A stretch of 64,000 bases of DNA, from positions 2,108,001-2,172,000 of the forward strand of contig NZ_CP109104.1 in the NCBI RefSeq assembly GCF_035917675.1, written 5' to 3'. Below the pieces are notes generated by a model, which was not told where the DNA came from, searched no databases, and worked only from the letters and a program-made list of their open reading frames with translations. Position 1 is the first letter of the stretch. Every line of letters starts with the position of its first letter. Positions 26,595 to 34,865 of this stretch are shown piece after piece. The stretch comes from Streptomyces sp. NBC_01775. Lineage in GTDB: Bacteria; Actinomycetota; Actinomycetes; Streptomycetales; Streptomycetaceae. A program made the position numbers and the translations under genes.

Positions 26595-27611
26595 TCACTG
26601 ATGCTGAAGAGTCCATATCGGCGGATCGAGAATGGCGGTGCGGGCGGCCCATGCAAGGGCGCTTTGTGCGCCGATGGAGAGGCCGAGCCGGTTCCAGTGG
26701 AAGATCACGTGAAGGGAGAGAACGCGGCGGAGCCCTCTGTCGAGGGTGCCGGAACCGGCTGCTTCCTTGAGGGCGAGCCCTGTCCGGTGGAACGCGGCAG
26801 CCCAGTCGGTGCAGTTCTCCAGGGGCCCGTGGGGGCCAAGGATCGGGCCATCCGCGCGGGTGTCGGCGGTGAGCAGAGTGCGGATCTGCCCGGCCATCTC
26901 GTAAAGCCGTGAATTGGGGACGTTTTCCAAGGCGGATCGGTGTTCCTCGCCGATGACGCGCTGCCACACGTCGCCTTGCTCGTACCACTCCAGTCCAGCG
27001 GCGCGCATCATGATCGTGCACAGCAGGATGGACAGCTCCCGGTGCCCCAGTCCGAGGCCGGGGCCGGTGCCCAGAGCAAGGATCTGCCGGCTGTCGACGG
27101 TGAACAAGTCGTGGGCGGCAAGCATGCTCGGCGGGCCGCCGAAGGCAGCGGTCTCGGGCTCGTAGATGCCTCGCCACCAGCGGAGCAGATGGCCTGTTGT
27201 CACCAGCTGGTCGAGTCTGGCCCTCAGGCCGGTCGTGGCCCGGCTCTCCGGACGAACGCGTAGCCGCCAGCTCGGATACTTGCGCGTGAACCACCATTCC
27301 GTGGCGGCGCCGTTTTCCTCCCCAGCGGCCAAGAGGGGAACAAGGTGGGTTGCGACGGTCCGCTCGGCGCTCCCCCAGTCGGCGAATTCGATGTGAACCT
27401 GCCACCAGTCGGTTTGGGTGGCAGGACATACGAGGGCCTCGTGGCCCGCGCGTTGGAAGATGTCCCGCGCGTCCGCCAGGCGCACGGGAGGAATTCCGAT
27501 CCGGTGTGCCACAGCTTCGAGCGGCTCGCCAGCAAGGACGTCGAGGACAGCGCGGCTCAACCGGTCCTGTGTGACGGACGGCGGTGACGAGTTCAGACGA
27601 TGAGCAGGCAT
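26595..27611 (-). CDS. Thiopeptide-type bacteriocin biosynthesis (SpaB_C) protein
   Basis: 338 residues; the ATG at 27611 overlaps the lanC stop by 19 bp. The open frame continues upstream antisense to lanC, so the later start is preferred. After an N-terminal helical part (QDRLSRAVLDVLAG) comes a SpaB_C-like domain beginning WWQVHIEFADWGSAE, with LVPLLAAGEENGAATEWWF and RKYPSWRLRVRP. This domain catalyses glutamate elimination in split LanB systems or binds precursor in thiopeptide pathways. As the cluster already has a full LanB, this second copy is probably a partner enzyme typical of FxLD clusters. Confidence 0.8.
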   Translation of the reverse strand: MPAHRLNSSPPSVTQDRLSRAVLDVLAGEPLEAVAHRIGIPPVRLADARDIFQRAGHEALVCPATQTDWWQVHIEFADWGSAERTVATHLVPLLAAGEENGAATEWWFTRKYPSWRLRVRPESRATTGLRARLDQLVTTGHLLRWWRGIYEPETAAFGGPPSMLAAHDLFTVDSRQILALGTGPGLGLGHRELSILLCTIMMRAAGLEWYEQGDVWQRVIGEEHRSALENVPNSRLYEMAGQIRTLLTADTRADGPILGPHGPLENCTDWAAAFHRTGLALKEAAGSGTLDRGLRRVLSLHVIFHWNRLGLSIGAQSALAWAARTAILDPPIWTLQHQ

Positions 27612-28828
27612 GCGTCCCATCCGGTCGTTGGCGCCGGGTCCGCGGCGAGCGTGGTCAGGGCGAGTGCGCATCCGGCATCGCCTGTCAGGAAGCCGGGACC
27701 CTGCGGAACGCCGGGGCGGGCCTGGGCGAGCAGGGTGTGTTCCAGAGCGGGCAGGACGGCGGCCAGTTCCGGTGTCAGAGCGTCGTAGACGGCTCGGTAA
27801 GTGGTCTGGTAGATGCCTGCCCACCCGTGGCACAAGCTGGTGTCGGACACCAGCGCGAGCTGTGCGCGGTCGCTCAGACATCCCAGCAGGGCCTCCTCGT
27901 AGGCGCGTTGGAGGGCTTGGTCCTGCAGCGCGATCCCGGCGAGCTGGCCGGCGCGGGCGATGCCGGGAGTGCCGTAGCACCAGCTCGGTCGACCGGGCGC
28001 CCTGTGGTGGGTGCGTCCTGCTGCTACGTCGGCGACGGTGAGGTGTTCGGGCCACCAGGGGCCTGCTTCACTGTCCTGTCGCCAGGCATGGAGGTGGTCG
28101 CAGATGGTGCGGATGGCCTCGGCCTGTCCCTTGACGCTCACGCCGCGGCGCAGAGCTTGGGCGAGGAGCAGAAGGGGCCCGGTGATGCCGTGCGCGGCGC
28201 CCAGGTTGCCATGGCCCGCGCGGAACGCGGCTGAATGGCGGCGGTGCGGATCGTGGCCGACCCACCATCCGGGCCGCTGGATTCCGTCGACTTCGAGCGG
28301 ATGGGTGAGTTCCACGAGATAACTCAGGACCCGTTCAAAAGCGTTGCTGTCCGGGGCCGTGCGTAGCAGGTAGGCGCCGAGGCCGGTCAAGCCGAACAGG
28401 GTGTCGTACTCGGCGAAGTCGGGAAGCCCTCCGCGCCGGATGCGGGCCAGGGCAGCGCTGGTGCGGCGGTGCGCGAGCGCGGTGACGTGCCTGTGCAGGA
28501 CCTTCCGCGCCACCGCGTACCGGGCTTGGCGGTCGTGCGGCACTGTGTGGAGGACGAAGGCCAGGGCCGGGGCGCCGAGGAAGAGACCCGTCGTGTCGGC
28601 GGCGCTGATCTCCCCGGCTGCCCCTTGCGTGATCCAGCGATGGGCAGCGTGCCAGGATGCCGCCTGCCGTGCGGCCTGTTCTACATGCACCAGTGCGACG
28701 CCCACGGCTCCCTCCGCCAGGGACTGCCCCGCCCACGGTTCGTTCAAGGTCACAGGCGCGGGCTGGGCCAAGTGATCGGTGAATTCCTGGATCAGGCTGT
28801 GCGCGCTGGGTGCGAGTGCGGTGTTCAC
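27593..28828 (-). CDS. lanC: Lanthionine synthetase C family protein (LanC)
   Basis: 411 residues from the GTG at 28828, which forms a GTGA overlap with the lanB stop. Seven-fold alpha-toroid cyclase with zinc ligands Cys in PSWCYGTPG and Cys-His in DTSLCHGWAGI, plus the catalytic-region GHGNLGAAHGITG. LanC zinc-activates cysteine thiols and adds them to dehydroamino acids to form lanthionine rings. All ligands are intact. It is the third gene after lanA and lanB and is coupled to the SpaB_C gene downstream. Confidence 0.9.
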   Translation of the reverse strand: MNTALAPSAHSLIQEFTDHLAQPAPVTLNEPWAGQSLAEGAVGVALVHVEQAARQAASWHAAHRWITQGAAGEISAADTTGLFLGAPALAFVLHTVPHDRQARYAVARKVLHRHVTALAHRRTSAALARIRRGGLPDFAEYDTLFGLTGLGAYLLRTAPDSNAFERVLSYLVELTHPLEVDGIQRPGWWVGHDPHRRHSAAFRAGHGNLGAAHGITGPLLLLAQALRRGVSVKGQAEAIRTICDHLHAWRQDSEAGPWWPEHLTVADVAAGRTHHRAPGRPSWCYGTPGIARAGQLAGIALQDQALQRAYEEALLGCLSDRAQLALVSDTSLCHGWAGIYQTTYRAVYDALTPELAAVLPALEHTLLAQARPGVPQGPGFLTGDAGCALALTTLAADPAPTTGWDACLLIV

Positions 28829-31800
28829 CGGGCGGCCCCTTGGGTATGGCGCAGGGCGGCGGTGCGGGCGAGGCGCAGTGTGGTGGTCTCCGCGTCCGGG
28901 CCGACTCCCATGGCCCGCACGTGGTGCTGATGGAAGAGCGAGCGGGCGACGCTGAGCGGATCGCGCTGCTTTGCGAGGACCTTGCGGTATTCGCGGACGG
29001 CGCGAGCACGCGCGGCCCACTTCTGCGCCAGCTCACCGCCCCCGAGTCGCCGCACGGAGTCCGGACCGGCGACGGCGAGGTGGAGTACCTCGTCGCGCAG
29101 GCCCCGGTCCAGACGTCCGTGCTCGTGCGGGACGTGCTTGATCAGCCATCGCATCCCGCGGTCGGCCGTAGGAGCGAGGAGCCGGGCCAGGTCGAGGACG
29201 CTCGCGGCGGCCAGAGAATGAAGAGCGGGAGCGTCCGCGTGGGCGGCCAGTCGGATCTGGGCGATGGCGGCGGCAGAGTCCGCGGCGAAGAGCCGGTGCG
29301 CGGCATCCATGGCTGTGCCGTGGCCGTAGCGCCCGGTCTGTGGTTGGTAGGTGGCCAGGGTCAGGTCCGACGCCAGGCGGGCCCGATGCAGTGCCTCGGC
29401 CCACGTGCTCAGATGCTCGGCCGCCGTCGCATAGGTGCCCTCGGGCAGGTGGAGGAAGAGCGCGAGATGCTGTCCGGCCTCGGGGCGGGCGACCTCCCGC
29501 TGTCGGCTGAACCACCACGGCGGTGCCTGGTCGAACTTCGCGATGAGGTGGGGCAGATGCCGGTCCAGGATCTCGTCGTACCGTGCGGGATGCGCGTGCA
29601 GGTGGGCGCGTAACACGCGGCCGGAGCCGGTCAGGTGCAAGAGCTGCCGGGGCGTGGGCTGCACCGGACGGGTAGCGGGCGTGAAGCGGGCGGTTGCGGG
29701 CCGGGCCCGCTGGAGAGGCAGCAGAATCTCGTGAGCGCGGCCGATCCAGCCGTACGCGTCGGGGTCCGGTGCTTCGTGCAGTTCTACGTGACGGACGTCT
29801 TCGACACGCGAGCGCAGCAGGTGCCGGTGGACAGGGTGGGTGAGGTCGAGCGGAAGACCCTGATCGTGTTCCACCAGGGCGACCCTGTCGGGAACATGAA
29901 GACGGGTGCGCCAGTCCGCGAAAGCAGTCTCCCACTCGGCAGCCGACGCGGACCGTCCGGGAAGGCCGTCGGCCGCCAGCAGCCAGCGGGCGGGCGCGAG
30001 GAGTGTGCGGCGGTAACGCACGCGCGGCAGGTACGGCAGACGGGATGCCGCGCCGAAGTCGAAGGGCTTGTAGACGGCGCACCGCGCCTCCGCGATTTCC
30101 GCGAGAAACCGGGCCAGGGGCGGAGTCTGCACCCCGGCCTCCAGCGCGTGCGGGATCCGGATGTCGACCGGGATGCCGGTGGAGACCTGGATGAGGTGGA
30201 AGCGGCGTGCCTCTGCGGTGATCGCGAGGTCATCGACATCGATCGTCCGCCGGCCTTCGGTGGGGTGCTCAGCCAGGGGAACGACGAGGTCGAGCAGCGC
30301 GGGAGTGCGGGCCACGTTCTCGTTGCGCCGACGGCGCGGGCCGAAGGAGAGCTGCGCGGTGCTCGCACCCGGAACGGTGCTGCGGTACGTGGACGCCCAG
30401 GCAGCCTGGTGTGCGGCAGGCAGGAGGTGCATGAAGCGGCCTGCCATGCTGCTCGCGGGGCGCGGGACGCCGGTGATCGCGAGCTGGAACGCGCCGCGCG
30501 CCAGGGACGAAGTGGAGGCGGCACGGACCTCGAAGGCAACTTCGGTGCGCTGGGCGAACAGCGGTTCGTCGAGCCCGGCGGCCTTGGCGAGTGCCGTTAT
30601 CTCCTTGGCGGTGAGGACGAGTTCTTCGCGGCCTTCCATGAGGGTCTCCTGCACAAGCCTCATGACCAGGTCGTCGCGGTCGCCGAGTTGTCCCGGTGCC
30701 TTGCCGCGATCCGAGCCGATGTACCCGGCGGGCCAGCCGAGCCCGCTGTCGGCTACGAGGTCGAGGACGGGAATCACAGCGCCGACGCCGTACCGGTCGC
30801 GGAAGCGCCGGTGGTAATCGCGCCACTGCCGATGTCCGTAGGGCAGCGGGCTGACCTGGCACAGCGCCGCGACGGCCACCTGAGCCTCCGCGATGACCTG
30901 CTCAGGGACTTGGATGTCGCAGTCCAAGGCGGTGTCGATGAGGACCGGGGTCGGGGTGACGTCGGAGAGCGCTGTCATGCGGTCGGTGACACCGCACAGG
31001 TCTGCGGCGGGCGCGACGAGCTCACGGCCGGAGAGGTCATCGTGGAGGTCGTACAGCTCACGCGCCAAGTCCCCGATGTGGGGCAGGGAGTGCGCGTCCA
31101 CTTTCTTCAGCTCGCCGCAGACGTGCTCCAGAGCATCCGGCACGGTCATGGGGGCGCCCAGACTGGTGATGAGGAGGTTCTGTACGACGAGTTCCCAGAG
31201 GAGGCCGTCGATCTTCTCTCCGGCTCCGGCGGGGAACCGGTCGGTCAGCTCCTCCCGGAGGTCCTGACAGCGAATCGGCGTGCGGGCGATCTGTAGCGCG
31301 GCCTCCACCGGGCGGGAGCACCGGAGCGAGACCTCGACCGGCGCCATGAGGTGCGTGCGACCGTCTACGGGTGGGCCGGAGGCAACGAGACGGTCCCCTC
31401 TGGTCTGCGCGGTGTTGTTGGCGACCACGGTCAGGCGGTCCAGCAGAGCGCGATGTTCCTGGAGGCGCCGAACGATGTCGGCGAGCCACTCACCGTCGGC
31501 GCGCCGCACCACCTGGCGCTCCGCGCCCCACCTGACACGGGGCGCTGCTCCGGCTGTCACCGATGCCGTGCCGGCGAAGTATCCGAAGGGAGTGGGGCGG
31601 TGCTGCCAGCGCAGCAGATAGGAGACCATCGACAGCGCCGTTCGGCGAATCTGGCGCGGCCGGCTCTGCGCACCGCGCGTGATCGCATCGACCGCTTGGG
31701 ACAGCGCCGGGCTTGCGGCGCGGACGGTGTTGCGTACGTCCTGGTGCTGCCAGACCCTCCCCAGCCACGCCCGCAGGACGAGTGGGGCGTGGGGATCGAG

Positions 31801-31893
31801 CGCGTGCGGAACGTCTGCCGGACCCGGACGGGTCGTGGCACGCAGCAGAGCCACGCCCTGCCACCGATAGTGAACGACGTCGTGGGAGGCCAT
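28825..31893 (-). CDS. lanB: Class I lantibiotic dehydratase (LanB)
   Basis: 1022 residues. The start is the ATG at 31893 with AAAGGAAAGGG eight bases upstream. It has the tRNA-dependent glutamylation domain (about residues 1-700: HYRWQGVALLRA, LSMVSYLLRWQHRPTPFGYF, FGPRRRRNENVARTP, LPRVRYRRTLLAPARW) and the SpaB_C elimination domain (about 720-1022: WFSRQREVARPEAGQHLALF, YQPQTGRYGHGTAMDAAH). It glutamylates Ser/Thr of the precursor using Glu-tRNA and eliminates glutamate to give Dha/Dhb. Both domains are in one chain, so the extra SpaB_C protein is additional rather than a split half. Confidence 0.92.
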   Translation of the reverse strand: MASHDVVHYRWQGVALLRATTRPGPADVPHALDPHAPLVLRAWLGRVWQHQDVRNTVRAASPALSQAVDAITRGAQSRPRQIRRTALSMVSYLLRWQHRPTPFGYFAGTASVTAGAAPRVRWGAERQVVRRADGEWLADIVRRLQEHRALLDRLTVVANNTAQTRGDRLVASGPPVDGRTHLMAPVEVSLRCSRPVEAALQIARTPIRCQDLREELTDRFPAGAGEKIDGLLWELVVQNLLITSLGAPMTVPDALEHVCGELKKVDAHSLPHIGDLARELYDLHDDLSGRELVAPAADLCGVTDRMTALSDVTPTPVLIDTALDCDIQVPEQVIAEAQVAVAALCQVSPLPYGHRQWRDYHRRFRDRYGVGAVIPVLDLVADSGLGWPAGYIGSDRGKAPGQLGDRDDLVMRLVQETLMEGREELVLTAKEITALAKAAGLDEPLFAQRTEVAFEVRAASTSSLARGAFQLAITGVPRPASSMAGRFMHLLPAAHQAAWASTYRSTVPGASTAQLSFGPRRRRNENVARTPALLDLVVPLAEHPTEGRRTIDVDDLAITAEARRFHLIQVSTGIPVDIRIPHALEAGVQTPPLARFLAEIAEARCAVYKPFDFGAASRLPYLPRVRYRRTLLAPARWLLAADGLPGRSASAAEWETAFADWRTRLHVPDRVALVEHDQGLPLDLTHPVHRHLLRSRVEDVRHVELHEAPDPDAYGWIGRAHEILLPLQRARPATARFTPATRPVQPTPRQLLHLTGSGRVLRAHLHAHPARYDEILDRHLPHLIAKFDQAPPWWFSRQREVARPEAGQHLALFLHLPEGTYATAAEHLSTWAEALHRARLASDLTLATYQPQTGRYGHGTAMDAAHRLFAADSAAAIAQIRLAAHADAPALHSLAAASVLDLARLLAPTADRGMRWLIKHVPHEHGRLDRGLRDEVLHLAVAGPDSVRRLGGGELAQKWAARARAVREYRKVLAKQRDPLSVARSLFHQHHVRAMGVGPDAETTTLRLARTAALRHTQGAAR

Positions 31894-31993
31894 GGCGGAG
31901 CCCTTTCCTTTCCAGTGGTCAGGAACAGCACAGGAGGTGGGGCTGGGGGCGCCGGGCGGGGAATGCCCGGCGCCGTCCAGCCCGGGGCCTGGG

Positions 31994-32188
31994 TCAGGCC
32001 GGGTCCTCGATGAACGAGGAACACGCGGAGGCGCCGCCCGAGCAGGTGTTGCCGCAACCGTCACCCGTTTGGCACATCAGCTTTCCGTGCGGGTGCGCGG
32101 CCACGACCACCTTGACGTCGAGCGGCGCGAAGTCGTCCTCCGCGAAGACCACCGGCGGCGACTCGACCATGGCGGTAGCGGTACTCAT
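31994..32188 (-). CDS. lanA: FxLD family lanthipeptide precursor
   Basis: 64 residues, ATG at 32188 with AAGGAG upstream. The leader contains FAPLDVKVV, the FxLD-type recognition motif (here F-x-P-L-D) that class I LanB enzymes bind. The core region, about LMCQTGDGCGNTCSGGASAC onward, has four cysteines and five Ser/Thr, and a Gly-Asp-Gly that is the likely site of the isoaspartate/aspartimide chemistry of the clustered PCMT-like methyltransferase. No double-glycine is present; a cleavage site after AAHPHGK is only a guess. It is the only precursor found in the cluster. Confidence 0.85.
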   Translation of the reverse strand: MSTATAMVESPPVVFAEDDFAPLDVKVVVAAHPHGKLMCQTGDGCGNTCSGGASACSSFIEDPA

Positions 32189-32244
32189 GTCGATCACTCT
32201 CCTTGCTGGGGTGGAGTGGTGCATGACGGCCTGACGCCCCTCGG

Positions 32245-33468
32245 CTATGCCGAGGGCCAGGACAGAGAGATGCGGCTGTGGGTCTTGTCGATGATCCGGT
32301 CCCCGGCGATCTGTGCCTCAGGGGTGCCGGCCGGGTAGACCCGGATGTCCGGGCCGGGGCCGCCGCGACGAACGCGTTCCCACTCGCGCAGATGTCCGGC
32401 GATCTTCTCGGCGAACGCTTGCGCGTCGGGGCCGAGGGCGTGCACGGCGAACTCGACGTGCTTGTTGTCCTCGGTGCGGCGAGTGGTGAGGTAGGCGAAG
32501 GTGCCGTCTTCCACCGCGGCGAGCGAGAATCCCTTGTTGGCGGGTGCGACGATGCCCGTGTCCAGGTCAGGGTCCACCGCCATGGTGCAAAAGCCCGGAA
32601 GCGTGATCGCCAGGTGCATCTGGAGCGTGTCCAGCAGTTCGCTGACCCCGATCGTCACGCCCGTCCACCGCTCGACGCGTGGTGTGCGCACGGCGTTGTC
32701 GAGCGCGCTCGGCTCGGCCGGGAGCCCGTCGTCGAAGCGAAGACCGATCTCTGGTGTGCCGGTGACGAGCAGCAGCTCCTCCCGGTGCGCGGACGAGCCC
32801 TGCATGGGAACGAATCCGCAGATCTTCGCGGACTCGCTCTCCAGGTGTCCCCCGGAACGGACCAGGGCCACCGAGCGCGTCAGCCCTCGCATCCGCAGCG
32901 GCACCACCAGCCGACCGCCCGGCTTGAGCTGGTCGAACCAGGCCGGCGGGATGTCCCAGGCCCCCGCGGTGACCACGATGACGTCGACCGACCCCGGGCT
33001 CTCGATGGGCTCGGTCGCATCCGCGGTGACAACACGGATTCGCTCATAGCCGTTCTCGACAAGCAGGCGCGCGGCCCGCTCGGTGACGTCCGGGTCAATG
33101 TCCACGGTCGTCACCGACCCGTCCTCGCCCGCGAGTTCCGCGAGGTAGGCGGCGTTGAGCCCGCCGGACCCGATCTCCAGCACCCGCATACCGGGGCAGA
33201 TCTTGGCCTGCTCCAGCATGAGCGCCTGGATCTGAGGAGCGGAGACCGAGCTGAGCTGGACTCCGTGCTCGTCGGTCTTCGTGATCCACGCCGTGTAGGG
33301 CTCGTACGCCTTGTCCAAAGACGCGTCCAGAGTGAAGAGATGACGAGGAACCTTGCGCATCACGGCCTCGACCTCGGGCGAGACGATCACGCCGTCCTTG
33401 AGGAGTTGATCCACCACCTGATCACGCAGCTGAGCAGCGCGGTCGCCGTCGACGGTTGCATTAGTCAT
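32245..33468 (-). CDS. PCMT-type methyltransferase, FxLD lanthipeptide system
   Basis: 407 residues, ATG at 33468. The N-terminal 230 residues are a protein-L-isoaspartate O-methyltransferase domain: LTLDASLDKAYEPY, SSVSAPQIQALMLEQA, VLEIGSGGLNAAYLAEL (motif I), VTTVDIDPDVTERA, VVTAGAWDIPPAWFDQLKPGG. A C-terminal 170-residue extension specific to lanthipeptide methyltransferases follows (VERWTGVTIGVSELLD). Relatives (OlvSA/LanSA type) methylate an aspartate in the ring-containing core so that it forms a succinimide and then isoaspartate. It lies 56 bp upstream of the precursor gene on the same strand and probably heads the operon. Confidence 0.88.
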   Translation of the reverse strand: MTNATVDGDRAAQLRDQVVDQLLKDGVIVSPEVEAVMRKVPRHLFTLDASLDKAYEPYTAWITKTDEHGVQLSSVSAPQIQALMLEQAKICPGMRVLEIGSGGLNAAYLAELAGEDGSVTTVDIDPDVTERAARLLVENGYERIRVVTADATEPIESPGSVDVIVVTAGAWDIPPAWFDQLKPGGRLVVPLRMRGLTRSVALVRSGGHLESESAKICGFVPMQGSSAHREELLLVTGTPEIGLRFDDGLPAEPSALDNAVRTPRVERWTGVTIGVSELLDTLQMHLAITLPGFCTMAVDPDLDTGIVAPANKGFSLAAVEDGTFAYLTTRRTEDNKHVEFAVHALGPDAQAFAEKIAGHLREWERVRRGGPGPDIRVYPAGTPEAQIAGDRIIDKTHSRISLSWPSA

Positions 33469-33634
33469 GAAGGGAACTGCCCTCTTTCTTGGGGTGTTCG
33501 GTCGCGCTGGACGCTATCCGTGGTGCTTGTGTTCCGCGGCTGCTTACACGCTGCTGGCCAGGGACTCTCCCGAGCCCATCCGAGAAGAGCCACCTGCGGA
33601 CGCTGCCGGATCGTCATGGAGGAGTGGAACGTGG

Positions 33635-34129
33635 TCACGAGGCGTCATCCCCCATCAGGTCGAGAATCGCGAGGATGGCGACGGCGAACCGGCGCAGGTG
33701 GACAACGGCGTGGTCCGCCTCCGGCCGCTCGTCACGAAGGGCGATCAGCCGCAGGAGTTCATCCGTTGGGTACATCGCGACGCGGTGGGGCGCGACCTGC
33801 AAGAGCTGCGTCGTCGCCCTGCGAAACCTGTCGCTGATCCGCGCGGCTTCCTCGGGAGGCGGGGAGGCCGTCCCTGACCACCGAGGCCGCAGCGGTTGAG
33901 GTAGGCCGAAACGGACCAACAGGTCATCTGTCCAGTGGACGCGGCCCGTCGGAGCACTCTGAGTCTGGCCTCCGAGGACCTCCTCCAAAGTGTCGTACAG
34001 GTCCTCACTGATTCCCTCGTTCGCCAACGAGCGGGACAGGGAGAAGGTGAGCCTGCGCATCGTCTCCTCCTCGGAAGAGACCGGCCGGCCGAGCAGCTCG
34101 ACAGCGAAGGCATTGTCCACTGCGATCAT
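33635..34129 (-). CDS. Hypothetical protein coupled to the ATP-binding regulator
   Basis: 164 residues; the ATG at 34129 overlaps the upstream TGA as TGATG and has GGGAGG before it. Predicted helical, with LTFSLSRSLANEGISEDLYD and a closing FAVAILAILDLMG helix that is hydrophobic but too short for a sure membrane anchor. No catalytic motif. Coupling to an anti-sigma-type ATPase suggests a regulatory role in expression of the lanthipeptide cluster, which begins 166 bp downstream. Confidence 0.65.
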   Translation of the reverse strand: MIAVDNAFAVELLGRPVSSEEETMRRLTFSLSRSLANEGISEDLYDTLEEVLGGQTQSAPTGRVHWTDDLLVRFGLPQPLRPRWSGTASPPPEEAARISDRFRRATTQLLQVAPHRVAMYPTDELLRLIALRDERPEADHAVVHLRRFAVAILAILDLMGDDAS

Positions 34130-34566
34130 CACGGCCTCCCCGTAGGAAGCCGGAACGTGCACCACGTCGTCTTGCCATCGACGCTGACACCCCAGTCGTG
34201 CGCGAGTACGGCGACGAGGAACAAGCCGCGCCCGTTCTCATCGGTCTCGGTGGTGGAGCACAACTGCGCCGGGGCAGGGTTGTCATCAGAGACTTCGATG
34301 CGCAGTTCAAGGGCCGAGCGCGTCACCCTGAGCCCAATACGCTGCCCGTAGCCGTACTGGACAGCGTTGGTCACGAGTTCGGAGACCGCGAGTATGGCGC
34401 TGTCCACACACTCGGCCAGACCCCAGCAGCGCAGGTGATCTGCGGTGATCCGCCTCATTTCCGCCACCCGGGACTCTGCTGGGAGAAAGCCCGTCTCGAA
34501 GCCGAGCGGGGTCGCCTCGCCAGCCGCTGAGGCGACCGTTGTTCCGGCGGTAGTACGGGTCATCAT
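34129..34566 (-). CDS. ATP-binding protein, anti-sigma-factor kinase type (HATPase_c)
   Basis: 145 residues from the ATG at 34566, preceded by GGAGGAGCC. GHKL ATPase fold: N-box ELVTNAVQYGYG, G1-like VSDDNPAP, and G2 ENGRGLFLVAVLAHDWG. Such small proteins are very numerous in Streptomyces; they resemble RsbW/SpoIIAB serine kinases that bind sigma factors. A frequent neighbour of lanthipeptide and other specialised-metabolite clusters. No partner sigma factor is in the window. Confidence 0.82.
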   Translation of the reverse strand: MMTRTTAGTTVASAAGEATPLGFETGFLPAESRVAEMRRITADHLRCWGLAECVDSAILAVSELVTNAVQYGYGQRIGLRVTRSALELRIEVSDDNPAPAQLCSTTETDENGRGLFLVAVLAHDWGVSVDGKTTWCTFRLPTGRP

Positions 34567-34865
34567 GGCTCCTCCAGCGCCCTGCCCTTGATTCCCCCAG
34601 GGGAACGACTTGGATTGCCCGGAGGTGGTCCGAACCCAGGTCGGTGTGGGGAGAGCCAAGATTCCCGCTGTCGGGCGGACATCGCCATGTCACGTCGGGT
34701 GTCACTTCGCGCGTGGCCGGGTGACACGGGTATCACCGACGCGTCATTTGGAGCCCACATCCGCCCGAGATCGCTTTCGCGTAGGCGAGTTGGGCGATAG
34801 TGGTGCGGGGAGGGCCGCGCGAACTGCGTGCCCGCTTGCGATCAGTGGCCAGGAGAGGAACCACG

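Noticed and set aside
29635..31296. Plus-strand frame of 553 codons opposite lanB
   Set aside because: Antisense shadow of the dehydratase; low-complexity Gly/Val/Glu text without domain or start signal.
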